10,925 bases of DNA from an uncultured Desulfobacterales bacterium (GTDB lineage: Bacteria > Desulfobacterota > Desulfobacteria > Desulfobacterales > G020354645), in assembly GCA_947259865.1 (NCBI GenBank), contig CAMYNZ010000133.1, positions 1 to 10,925 on the forward strand, read 5' to 3'. A model generated the notes under the pieces. That model was not told the DNA's origin and made no database searches. It saw only the letters and a list, made by a program, of their open reading frames with translations. Both the position numbers and the translations under genes were made by a program. Of this stretch, positions 1-5,728 are shown one piece after another (within the stretch, counting starts at the first letter, position 1; each line of letters starts with the position of its first letter).

Positions 1-84
1 GTCCAGATCCAGGTCCCTGCCAAAAAACTGCCTTTTTTCAAAGTGGGCAAGGAATTAAAGGACAGAGTCGACAACGAACATTAA
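1..84 (+). CDS. HU/IHF-family DNA-binding protein, C-terminal fragment
   Basis: This is the last 27 codons of a gene that begins before the window, ending at TAA (82-84). The readable tail has the layout of the C-terminal end of histone-like HU/IHF proteins: an IQVPAKK strand leading to FFKVGKELKDRV, matching the family's usual IPA-K-x-P-x-F-x-PGK-x-LKD-V ending. Such proteins act as small dimers that bend and compact DNA. The proline-tipped DNA-binding arm would lie upstream and is not visible, so HU and IHF subunits cannot be told apart. The stop codon is separated from the following tRNA by a single base, so the two are almost certainly on one transcript. Confidence 0.85.
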   Translation, partial: VQIQVPAKKLPFFKVGKELKDRVDNEH

Positions 85-85
85 C

Positions 86-160
86 GGGCGGTTAACTCAG
101 TGGGAGAGTGCTACCTTCACACGGTAGAAGTCACTGGTTCAAATCCAGTACCGCCTACCA
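86..160 (+). tRNA. tRNA-Val (anticodon CAC)
   Basis: A full cloverleaf folds by eye. The acceptor stem is GGGCGGT (86-92) with ACCGCCT (150-156), containing a terminal G-U pair. The D arm is ACTC/GAGT, the anticodon arm is CTACC/GGTAG around loop TTCACAC, and the T arm is ACTGG/CCAGT around TTCAAAT. The discriminator base is A and the CCA end is encoded (158-160). The anticodon CAC at 118-120 reads the valine codon GUG. The gene begins two bases after the preceding HU-type stop codon, with no room for its own promoter, so it is expected to be released from a shared transcript by RNase P at the 5' side. Confidence 0.97.
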
Positions 161-180
161 GAATATAAACAACACGTGAA

Positions 181-205
181 AGCCGGATATGATATCCGGC
201 TTTTT
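181..205 (+). terminator. Rho-independent terminator after tRNA-Val
   Basis: An 8 bp GC-rich stem AGCCGGAT (181-188) with ATCCGGCT (194-201), closing a short AT loop, runs straight into a T tract (201-205). It lies 20 bases beyond the tRNA CCA end and would end the HU-tRNA transcript. Confidence 0.9.
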
Positions 206-304
206 ACTTTTTGTGATGATATACATGACTGTGCGTTGGGGTTCCCGGGAGATGAAGGCGGGTGGTCATGGTTTGCGCATCCCCTGTTTTGCCCGCCTCA
301 ATAG

Positions 305-980
305 TTATACCAGCAAGTCAGGCAATTCTAACAGGTTTTTTATTTCAACATTCGGACGACCCGGCAGACGTTCCTGGCTTTGGCCAAACCGATTAATCCA
401 CGCCACTTTAAAACCAAAAGCAGACGCACCCGCGGCGTCCCAGGCGTTGGAAGACTGGAAGATGATTTCTTCAGGCTCTAGTTCAAGCTTGTCAACGGCG
501 ATCTGATAGACCCGGGGATCAGGTTTGAACACACCCACCTCTTCAACAGAAAAGATGTCAGCGATTAAAGCCTTTAATCCGGAATTATTTACCGCAGCCT
601 CCAGCATTACCGGTGTGCCGTTGGACAAAATCGCAATTTCAAATCCACGCGGACAGAGCCTCGGGCACTTCCGAATAACAATCCAGGTGCAGGTAGGCCT
701 CGATGAGATCTTCTCGAAGATCCGGATCTTTTAGATGATGCATGTCAAATGCAAAATCCAACGCATCCCGGGTGACCTGCCAAAAATCCGCATGCTGTCC
801 CATCAAACTGCGCAGCCAGGTGTATTCCAGTTGTTTTGTGCGCCAGACTGCGGATACCTGATCAGCGATATCTCCCAGTCGTTTTCTATATTTTCCAACT
901 GCTGAATGCACATCAAACAGTGTTCCATATGCATCGAACACACAGGCTTTGATACCAGCGAAAGTGCATTTTTCATTCAT
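305..980 (-). pseudogene. Frameshifted haloacid dehalogenase type II (HAD superfamily)
   Basis: Two frames together give an almost complete L-2-haloacid dehalogenase-type protein. Frame one (980-639, 113 aa) has the nucleophile motif FDAYGTLFD (Asp16) and the substrate arginine in VWRTKQLEY (Arg47), then hits TGA at 639-641. Frame two, readable from about 649 to 305, continues with RGFEIAILSNG, the lysine motif GVFKP, and QSSNAWDAAG, carrying the Ser/Asn/Asp set of the family. Compared with the dehalogenase of Pseudomonas sp. YL as I recall it, four codons between EVPEALS and RGF are replaced by one base, so about 11 bases were lost near 650. Such a loss is not a homopolymer error. The ATG overlaps the TGA of the upstream KASIII-like gene (977-980), implying coupled translation. 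As it stands the product lacks its C-terminal half and should be inactive. An assembly fault is the alternative. Confidence 0.85.
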
Positions 981-2014
981 GGCATCTTGTAAACCATAGA
1001 ATTAACGTTCATACCTGCCCCCACTGAAGTGAACACAACGATATCTCCTGAATCCAGCCTGTGTTTGTCAAGCTTTCCTTTTAATATCAGATCCAGCATC
1101 GTCGGCAGGGTGGCAACAGAGCTGTTGCCGGACCAGGAAATGATCATGGGCATAATGTCAGCGGGTATTTCCTTCATGCCGTATAACTGGAACAGCCGCT
1201 TTAGTATGGCATCATCCATCTTCCCATTGGCCTGGTGCACCAGTACCTTTTTTACATCGCTGAGGTCTAATCCGGTCTTTTCCAGATTTTGCTTGACCAC
1301 CTTGGGAACTGTTCTTACCGCATATTTGTATATTTCGTGGCCATGCATTTTGATGAATAGATCATTTCCGTTTTGTTTGGGATTATAGGACTTGCCCAGC
1401 CATAAAAGATATGGATTGTCGAAAGTATCAGACCGGGTGACGTGGGACAGGATGCCCGCTTCCTGATTTTTGGCCTCGATTAGGGCAGAACCGGCGCCAT
1501 CGGCATATATCATGCAGTCCATATCATGAGGGTCCGCAACCCGGGAGAGTATCTCGGCGCCGATAACGAGGATCCGTTTGGCGTCACCTGATTTGATGTA
1601 ATAATCGGCCATAATCATGGCCTGCAGCCATCCGGGACACCCGAAAGGTACGTCAAGGGCAATCGTGTACGGATTTTTTATTCTCAGCTTGTGTTTCACC
1701 CGCGCGGCAAGGGTGGGAACCATATCGGTTCTGATATTGTCGGCCTTCACATCCCCCAAATTTTGAGCAACGATGATGTAATCGAGGCTTTCCCTGTCCA
1801 CGCCGTTGAGCGCCTCTTCTGCCGCCCTGTAAGCGATATCGGAAGGCCGTTCCCTGATACCCGTGATGTCATAAAGTTTCTGAATGATCTCGGAATTGGT
1901 CCGCTCCAGCTTTTTACCGTCGGATCCATAGAAAGCGTTACCGAGAAAGTGATTATTGGGAATCGAGGCCGCGGGAATGTAGCTGCCGGTTGAAAAAATG
2001 ATTGAGTTGGCCAT
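977..2014 (-). CDS. 3-oxoacyl-ACP synthase III-like protein (FabH/KASIII family, thiolase fold)
   Basis: A 345 aa protein of the beta-ketoacyl-ACP synthase III family, which makes a carbon-carbon bond between an acyl starter and malonyl-ACP. The Cys-His-Asn triad is complete: Cys126 in VPFGCPGWLQ, His260 in VLVHQAN and Asn297 in SWSGNSS. The YADGAGSALI stretch (170-179) and the closing SVGAGMNVNS are also typical. It is not a close match to housekeeping E. coli FabH; it resembles FabH-like paralogues I associate with Bacteroidetes and some deltaproteobacteria, so its substrate is unknown. After TGIRER (51-56) homologues usually have a longer RRY-type loop before SDIA; here PSDIA follows at once, a shortening of roughly 6-9 residues. 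The ribosome site AAGGAG (2030-2035) lies 15 bases from the ATG, which is long, but no better in-frame start exists. Its end overlaps the dehalogenase pseudogene by ATGA. Confidence 0.85.
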   Translation of the reverse strand: MANSIIFSTGSYIPAASIPNNHFLGNAFYGSDGKKLERTNSEIIQKLYDITGIRERPSDIAYRAAEEALNGVDRESLDYIIVAQNLGDVKADNIRTDMVPTLAARVKHKLRIKNPYTIALDVPFGCPGWLQAMIMADYYIKSGDAKRILVIGAEILSRVADPHDMDCMIYADGAGSALIEAKNQEAGILSHVTRSDTFDNPYLLWLGKSYNPKQNGNDLFIKMHGHEIYKYAVRTVPKVVKQNLEKTGLDLSDVKKVLVHQANGKMDDAILKRLFQLYGMKEIPADIMPMIISWSGNSSVATLPTMLDLILKGKLDKHRLDSGDIVVFTSVGAGMNVNSMVYKMP

Positions 2015-2068
2015 TGAAAAAACAAGTATCTCCTTCTGGAAATGATATCATTAGCGAGCGATTAAGAC

Positions 2069-2097
2069 AATATAACGCACCATCGATGGATACACAA
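2069..2097 (-). promoter_or_regulatory. Candidate promoter of the KASIII-like gene with palindrome in the spacer
   Basis: Read on the minus strand, TTGTGT (2097-2092), a 17-base spacer and TATATT (2074-2069) give a sigma70-like promoter with a good -10 and a poor -35 (TTG only). The spacer holds the perfect 10-base palindrome CCATCGATGG (2080-2089), a possible operator. It lies about 55 bases upstream of the start codon at 2014. Confidence 0.4.
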
Positions 2098-2179
2098 GGT
2101 TTTCGGTAAGACCGGGGCGGTTGTTGCGAATATTTTGTCGGAAATTTACCAGGAGATCGCAATCTCAAATACGGGATTG

Positions 2180-2665
2180 TTAGCCGAACATGTAAAACCC
2201 CAGTGCACGGTCCGAGGGATTTGAGGGGTGAATCGAGGTAAATTCAACCCCCAATTCAAGACCAAATATTTTCTTGATGACAACCTCTTTCTGGATCAAG
2301 GTCCGCTGGGAATCATCCAGACGAAATTCCAACACCAGCCTATCACCGACTTTCCATTCGCGCTTCACGTTTAGTCTAATTTTCAAACCCGTACGGGACA
2401 TGTCAATCACGGTCATCAAACCCCTGTCGATCTCTCTGTTATCAATAGTCTGTTTGAATTCGCCCGCGAAATTGGTTGCGACTCGGTATTGTTTTCTGCG
2501 TTCGATACTAACGCCGTATTTATGCCCGCAGGGGCATTTTACTTTAGCTTTATCTGTTTTTTCAAGTTCGGGATGGTCTGCCAGATCTACCACCCGTGGC
2601 TGTTCACACTTGGGACAGGTGAAGGTGACCAGATTGTTGTGGGTGATGTAAACCTTTTGGGTCAT
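2180..2665 (-). CDS. PilZ-domain protein with N-terminal zinc-ribbon-like CxxC/CxC motif
   Basis: A 161 aa soluble protein. The N-terminal 50 residues contain CPKC (Cys17, Cys20) and CPCGH (Cys44, Cys46, with His49), a spacing suited to binding one zinc ion. A PilZ domain follows, with the c-di-GMP-binding arginine motif RKQYR (Arg57, Arg61) and DMSRTG (Asp88, Ser90, Gly93), then the beta-barrel strands ending GLELGVEF. PilZ domains bind cyclic di-GMP and relay it to partners controlling motility, adhesion or polysaccharide output; all core binding residues are present, so ligand binding is expected. The partner is unknown. It is the first gene of a minus-strand run with the KASIII-like gene (165-base gap) and is divergent from another PilZ gene. 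The ribosome site is weak (CGGGAA 8 bases upstream). Confidence 0.88.
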   Translation of the reverse strand: MTQKVYITHNNLVTFTCPKCEQPRVVDLADHPELEKTDKAKVKCPCGHKYGVSIERRKQYRVATNFAGEFKQTIDNREIDRGLMTVIDMSRTGLKIRLNVKREWKVGDRLVLEFRLDDSQRTLIQKEVVIKKIFGLELGVEFTSIHPSNPSDRALGFYMFG

Positions 2666-2998
2666 AGATTGTTCCCGAAATCAAAATTTTCGAACCACCG
2701 TGTATTCGGCCCTTAATCGTGATTATTTGGGTCCGGCTTGTCCGGGTTGGGGTTTAACTTTTGAGTATATAATTAATACAAGTCGCCAAAAAAATCAATA
2801 ATTAGTAAGCATTTGTTAACATTAACTATTGAATTTTTTAGATATATTGGTTTATAATAACCGTATCTTCAAGGCCAATAACATCACCGGCATCATTTTA
2901 TTAACAGACTCCCGCTAAAACAAGGTGAGTGCCAGGGAGTCAAAGCCTGCCTGCGGGCGATCGGCTTTTAAAGAAATCACCCAATGAGGGTATTCGAT
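2666..2998. other. Divergent AT-rich intergenic region between two PilZ genes
   Basis: This 333-base spacer separates the two oppositely transcribed PilZ genes. Its middle (about 2755-2870) is strongly AT-rich and contains a clear plus-strand promoter (2829-2858). A minus-strand -10-like TATACT lies near 2764-2769, but no -35 at a proper distance could be paired with it. GTTAAC (2815-2820) followed by ATTAAC is a small repeated motif beside the plus promoter. No RNA gene or small coding sequence was recognised. Confidence 0.6.
2829..2858 (+). promoter_or_regulatory. Sigma70-like promoter of the plus-strand PilZ gene
   Basis: TTGAAT (2829-2834), an 18-base AT-rich spacer and a perfect TATAAT (2853-2858) form a plausible housekeeping promoter. 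Transcription would begin near 2865, leaving about 130 bases of leader before the PilZ start codon. Confidence 0.6.
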
Positions 2999-3547
2999 AT
3001 GACTGCTCCAGAGATTGAAACGGATAAGTTCAGTCAATTACCGAGGTTGTTTAAGCGGGTCAATAGCCTGCCCTCGGAGCAACAGCTGAACCTTCTCAAA
3101 CAATTGCTTAAGGGTAATGTCAGAAGGTATTTGCAAAAGATGATCCTGGACATGACCGATACGCAGCAACTGAAACTTCTGGAAAAACTCGAAAAAATAC
3201 CAGCGGAAGAAATGCCGGTTAAAACAGTGAGTTTAGATGAAGAAGAAACATCGATGCGCGGCCATATGCGCAAGCCCTGCTTAATTCGTGTAAATTATAC
3301 TATCTTGGAGCAGACCTACGAGGGCTATATCCTTGATATCAGCACGGTCGGTGTATTTATCGAAACAAGCGAGTCCTTTTCGGTCGGTCAGGAAATGACC
3401 CTCGCCTTTTCCTTGCCCAACTATCAGCAGTTATTTAAGCTGAGCGGTATGATTGTTTGGGTGGGTCATCAGGGAATTGGCGTAAAATTCCAGAATCTGT
3501 CGCCTTATCAGGAAGAAATGATTAAATCTTTTATTGACAAAGGATAG
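2999..3547 (+). CDS. PilZ-domain protein with helical N-terminal region
   Basis: A predicted 182 aa cytoplasmic protein. The start at 2999 is preferred because GAGGG (2986-2990) sits 8 bases before it; an in-frame ATG at 2984 would add five residues but has no ribosome site. The first 75 residues are rich in Leu, Gln and Lys with heptad-like spacing (SEQQLNLLKQLL, QQLKLLEKLEKI), suggesting a helical or coiled-coil dimerisation segment. The C-terminal PilZ domain has the RGHMR arginine pair (Arg87, Arg91), DISTVG (Asp113, Ser115, Gly118) and the closing GIGVKF strand, so c-di-GMP binding is expected. Its overall pattern (RKPCLIRV, GVFIET, VGQEMTL) resembles small PilZ proteins I associate with Desulfobacterales. 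It is monocistronic, ended by a hairpin at 3553-3596. Its downstream partner cannot be named. Confidence 0.87.
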   Translation: MTAPEIETDKFSQLPRLFKRVNSLPSEQQLNLLKQLLKGNVRRYLQKMILDMTDTQQLKLLEKLEKIPAEEMPVKTVSLDEEETSMRGHMRKPCLIRVNYTILEQTYEGYILDISTVGVFIETSESFSVGQEMTLAFSLPNYQQLFKLSGMIVWVGHQGIGVKFQNLSPYQEEMIKSFIDKG

Positions 3548-3552
3548 GCGTT

Positions 3553-3596
3553 TTTATCCCTGCTATTGATTCACCCGGATGGGGGATAAATTTTTT
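3553..3596 (+). terminator. Candidate terminator after PilZ gene
   Basis: TTTATCCC (3553-3560) pairs with GGGATAAA (3583-3590) around a 22-base loop and is followed by a T run (3591-3596), beginning six bases after the PilZ stop codon. The loop is longer and the stem more AT-rich than in a textbook terminator. Confidence 0.5.
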
Positions 3597-3772
3597 GCAG
3601 ATCCGATGCCCAATGGGTGACGATTAAGATTCGAAAACCTGAACCCCCTCTCGGTCTCCCCTCTTCCACCAATAAAATACGAGAATCCATCTCTAAAATG
3701 TGTCCCTGCCTCGTCTGAGCGGCTCGCGCTGGCGGGCAGGCGGCGTTGTCCCGCGGCTTGATATGCTGATCA

Positions 3773-3866
3773 ATCGCGTCAAGATGCCGCTCCCATTATT
3801 CATATTGGATAGGGTTGAGTAAACCCAATGATGCTTAAAATTGGTGGGAGTGGCTTCCAGCCACGA
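3773..3866. repeat. Inverted pair of REP-like palindromic elements (BIME-like)
   Basis: Two short elements face each other. The left one (3773-3796) contains GCGTC-AAGAT-GCCGC, an imperfect 5 bp hairpin, followed by TCCCAT. The right one (3844-3866) begins GTGGGA and then has GTGGCT-TCC-AGCCAC, a perfect 6 bp hairpin. GCCGCTCCCA on the left is matched in inverse by TGGGAGTGGC on the right at nine of ten positions. The spacer adds a GGGTT/AACCC hairpin. A small palindrome flanked by GTGGGA in head-to-head pairs is the layout of repetitive extragenic palindromes mobilised by REP-associated tyrosine transposases. No transposase is present here, and copy number in the genome cannot be judged from this window. 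Confidence 0.55.
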
Positions 3867-4032
3867 GGTGTGCGCAAAAATTACCCCGAACCCTGATGCC
3901 AGCGGAATCATCCCGTGTATAAATCATCAACCCAAGTACTCTGCCGGTTAGTGTCGGCAATCTATTGTTTTGAGATGACTTCCATCCTGATTATTGGATG
4001 CCGTATCTTACGCTCCTGAAAACCTTTGCCTC

Positions 4033-4061
4033 TTGACCTCATCCCCGGGAAATGGTAAAAT
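4033..4061 (+). promoter_or_regulatory. Strong sigma70-like promoter of the DUF2752-TPR unit
   Basis: TTGACC (4033-4038), a 17-base spacer and TAAAAT (4056-4061) each match the consensus at five of six positions, and TGG just before the -10 gives an extended -10 element. Transcription would begin near 4068, about 78 bases before the DUF2752 start codon. Confidence 0.6.
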
Positions 4062-4145
4062 TCAATTATTCAAATAGGTTGACTGATCTGAAGACGGACC
4101 TTGATTCCACGCTCAAGCCATAAAGGGGAACGTAATTAAAATAAA

Positions 4146-4628
4146 ATGAAATTTACAAGGCATCTGTTTACAGAGCCCTGCATACCCCGGACAACCAGCG
4201 AAGGGACACGGCCATCCGGTAAAACGGCCGCATTCTTTCAACCGGTGCTGGCCTCATTTTTGATGAATCAAAATAGCCTGCGGGTCATGAGCGCCGTCGC
4301 ATCGTTACAATTGGCGGTAACCATGTCCGGCATCCAGGGTTGGCAGTGTCCGGTGTATTCAACCGTTGACATCCCGTGTCCCGCATGCGGTCTGAGTACA
4401 GCCACGGTCTCACTGATCCGGGGAGATTGGCAAACATCGCTTTCTATTCACGCGTTCGCTCCGCTGCTTGCGGTCGCCATTGCATCTATGATGATATTGA
4501 GTTTTTTGCCCCGCCGTTTTTACCGGATTGCTATAAAACGACTGGCTGTTCTGGAAAGCAATAGCGGGTTAACGGGATTGCTTTTAGCAGGTTTCATCGG
4601 GTACTGGGGACTCAGATTCATTTTTTAG
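4146..4628 (+). CDS. DUF2752-family small membrane protein
   Basis: A 160 aa protein with the signature of the DUF2752 family (function unknown): a CPVYSTVDIPCPACG stretch with Cys68, Cys78 and Cys81, followed by a helix containing the RGDWQTSL turn (92-99). The family usually reads CP...TGxxCPxCGxTRA; here STAT replaces the common TRA, so the Arg often found after the cysteine motif is missing. Hydrophobic segments at about 46-62, 103-121 and 141-159 suggest two or three membrane passes. The first 40 residues are polar and unlike the family; a start at Met40 (4263) is possible but has no ribosome site. For the chosen ATG the nearest one (AGGGGAA, 4123-4129) is about 16 bases away, so the start is uncertain. 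It lies 61 bases before the TPR gene and probably shares its transcript. Confidence 0.75.
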   Translation: MKFTRHLFTEPCIPRTTSEGTRPSGKTAAFFQPVLASFLMNQNSLRVMSAVASLQLAVTMSGIQGWQCPVYSTVDIPCPACGLSTATVSLIRGDWQTSLSIHAFAPLLAVAIASMMILSFLPRRFYRIAIKRLAVLESNSGLTGLLLAGFIGYWGLRFIF

Positions 4629-4689
4629 TCCCCGGGGGAGTGCCACTGTATGAAATCCTTCAGAATTACCAACTAAAAAGGGGAGAACC

Positions 4690-5577
4690 ATGCTTGATTA
4701 TTTATACCCTGCTTTATCTGCAGTTATCTCCATCGTCTCGTTTATTATTTTCATCGTGATCCTCATTAAATCCTTTAAAGCCGGCGCGTTCAAAGGGATT
4801 CTGGGGATCATTACCTGTGGACTTTTCACCTTCATCTGGGGCTGGCTGAAGCACAGCGAACTCCAGATAACCAAGATGATGCTTTTGTGGACAGTCCTCA
4901 TCATCCTTTCGATCGCCATACCGATGACGATTGGTACGGCTCAAGTGATGAAAATTATGCCGATGCTTCAGGAACAGGGCCTGAGCCTGCCGGGCCAGAA
5001 AAAAGTCAAAATGGTTAAACCCAGAAAAAAATCAAGAGTGGCTAAAAAGAAACGGTCCGCCGGCAGTAAAAAGAAAACCACTGCCGGTAAAAAGAAAAAA
5101 GGGGGTCAGGCCAAGAAAGTGCCGTCTGATTGGAACAGCAAGGCAGTGGCTTTATGGAAAAAGGGCAAGTTTACCAAACCCAATCAGGCCGTCAATTACC
5201 TGAACAAAGCTATTCAGAAAAACCCGAAGTTCGCCGAAGCATACAACAACCGCGGTAATGCCTACCGCGATTTAAATAAACTTCAGAAGGCATTTGCAGA
5301 TTACAACCAGGCGATTCGCCTCAAGCAGAACTATGTCCAGGCCTATAATAACCGGGGAAATATATATTATGATCTCAAAAAATATAAGCTGGCCGTAAAT
5401 GATTACAACAAATCCATTAGTCTCAGACCCGACTACCGAATGGCCTATCTTAATCGTGGCCTGGCCTATCATAAATTAAAAAACAAGACCCTGGCCTGCA
5501 AAGATTTGAAAAAAGCTTGCCAGATGGGAGACTGTGATGGTGTAAAATGGGCCAAACAGAATCGCATTTGCAAGTAG
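4690..5577 (+). CDS. Membrane-anchored TPR protein with lysine-rich linker
   Basis: A 295 aa protein in three parts. The N-terminus has hydrophobic segments at about 8-27, 36-51 and 63-85, a membrane anchor. Residues 103-143 form a strongly basic linker: 21 Lys or Arg in 41 positions, no acidic residue, with repeated SAGSKKK/TAGKKKK units. From about 149 come four tetratricopeptide units: a first, degenerate one (149-181), then 182-215, 216-249 and 250-283, with the family pattern AYNNRGNAYRDL...A..DYNQAI. The last ends in a Cys-containing tail. TPR arrays bind partner proteins, so this is likely a scaffold whose basic arm lies on the cytoplasmic side by the positive-inside rule. GGGGAG is 4 bases before the ATG. 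The gene follows DUF2752 and ends at a strong terminator. No enzymatic role is visible. Confidence 0.85.
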   Translation: MLDYLYPALSAVISIVSFIIFIVILIKSFKAGAFKGILGIITCGLFTFIWGWLKHSELQITKMMLLWTVLIILSIAIPMTIGTAQVMKIMPMLQEQGLSLPGQKKVKMVKPRKKSRVAKKKRSAGSKKKTTAGKKKKGGQAKKVPSDWNSKAVALWKKGKFTKPNQAVNYLNKAIQKNPKFAEAYNNRGNAYRDLNKLQKAFADYNQAIRLKQNYVQAYNNRGNIYYDLKKYKLAVNDYNKSISLRPDYRMAYLNRGLAYHKLKNKTLACKDLKKACQMGDCDGVKWAKQNRICK

Positions 5578-5607
5578 TGGCTTAAAAAAATTTCAACAAA
5601 TATAGAT

Positions 5608-5641
5608 AAAAAAGGCAGATCCTTACGGCTCTGCCTTTTTT
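5608..5641 (+). terminator. Bidirectional-type terminator after TPR gene
   Basis: AAAAAAGGCAGA (5608-5619) pairs perfectly with TCTGCCTTTTTT (5630-5641) around a 10-base loop. The GC core with A and T tails gives a terminator that would also work on the minus strand. It begins 31 bases after the TPR stop codon. Confidence 0.88.
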
Positions 5642-5656
5642 GTTCACGTTGTCGGC

Positions 5657-5696
5657 AAAAAAAATGCCCCTCGCCTGGGCTGGCGAAACTGGGGCA
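5657..5696 (-). terminator. Rho-independent terminator of nrdJ
   Basis: On the minus strand, TGCCCC (5696-5691) pairs with GGGGCA (5670-5665), and inside it TCGCC (5686-5682) pairs with GGCGA (5675-5671). Eight T residues follow (5664-5657). It lies 33 bases beyond the nrdJ stop codon and faces the converging TPR gene. Confidence 0.9.
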
Positions 5697-5728
5697 AATT
5701 GTAAAAAATCACTATCTAAAACCGATTT

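Larger units (their letters stand above)
3548..4145. other. Long intergenic region with terminator, REP-like pair and promoter
   Basis: These 598 bases hold no convincing gene. In order they contain the PilZ terminator (3553-3596), an unremarkable pyrimidine-rich tract, a GC-rich island (about 3705-3758) with arms CCTGCC/GGCAGG, the inverted REP-like pair (3773-3866), a further stretch where I recognise nothing (3867-4032), and a good promoter (4033-4061). A 72-codon open frame on the minus strand (3911-3693) runs straight through both palindromes and is not believed. Confidence 0.6.

Noticed and set aside
257..297. GGCGGG/CCCGCC inverted repeat beyond the dehalogenase pseudogene
   Set aside because: A 6-7 bp stem with a 29-base loop and no T tract on the minus strand; not enough to call a terminator.
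189..506. 105-codon plus-strand open frame after the tRNA
   Set aside because: It begins inside the terminator hairpin and overlaps the conserved end of the dehalogenase pseudogene on the other strand.
3693..3911. 72-codon minus-strand open frame in the long intergenic region
   Set aside because: It translates both REP-like palindromes and has low-complexity composition; such frames are a common artefact of repeats.
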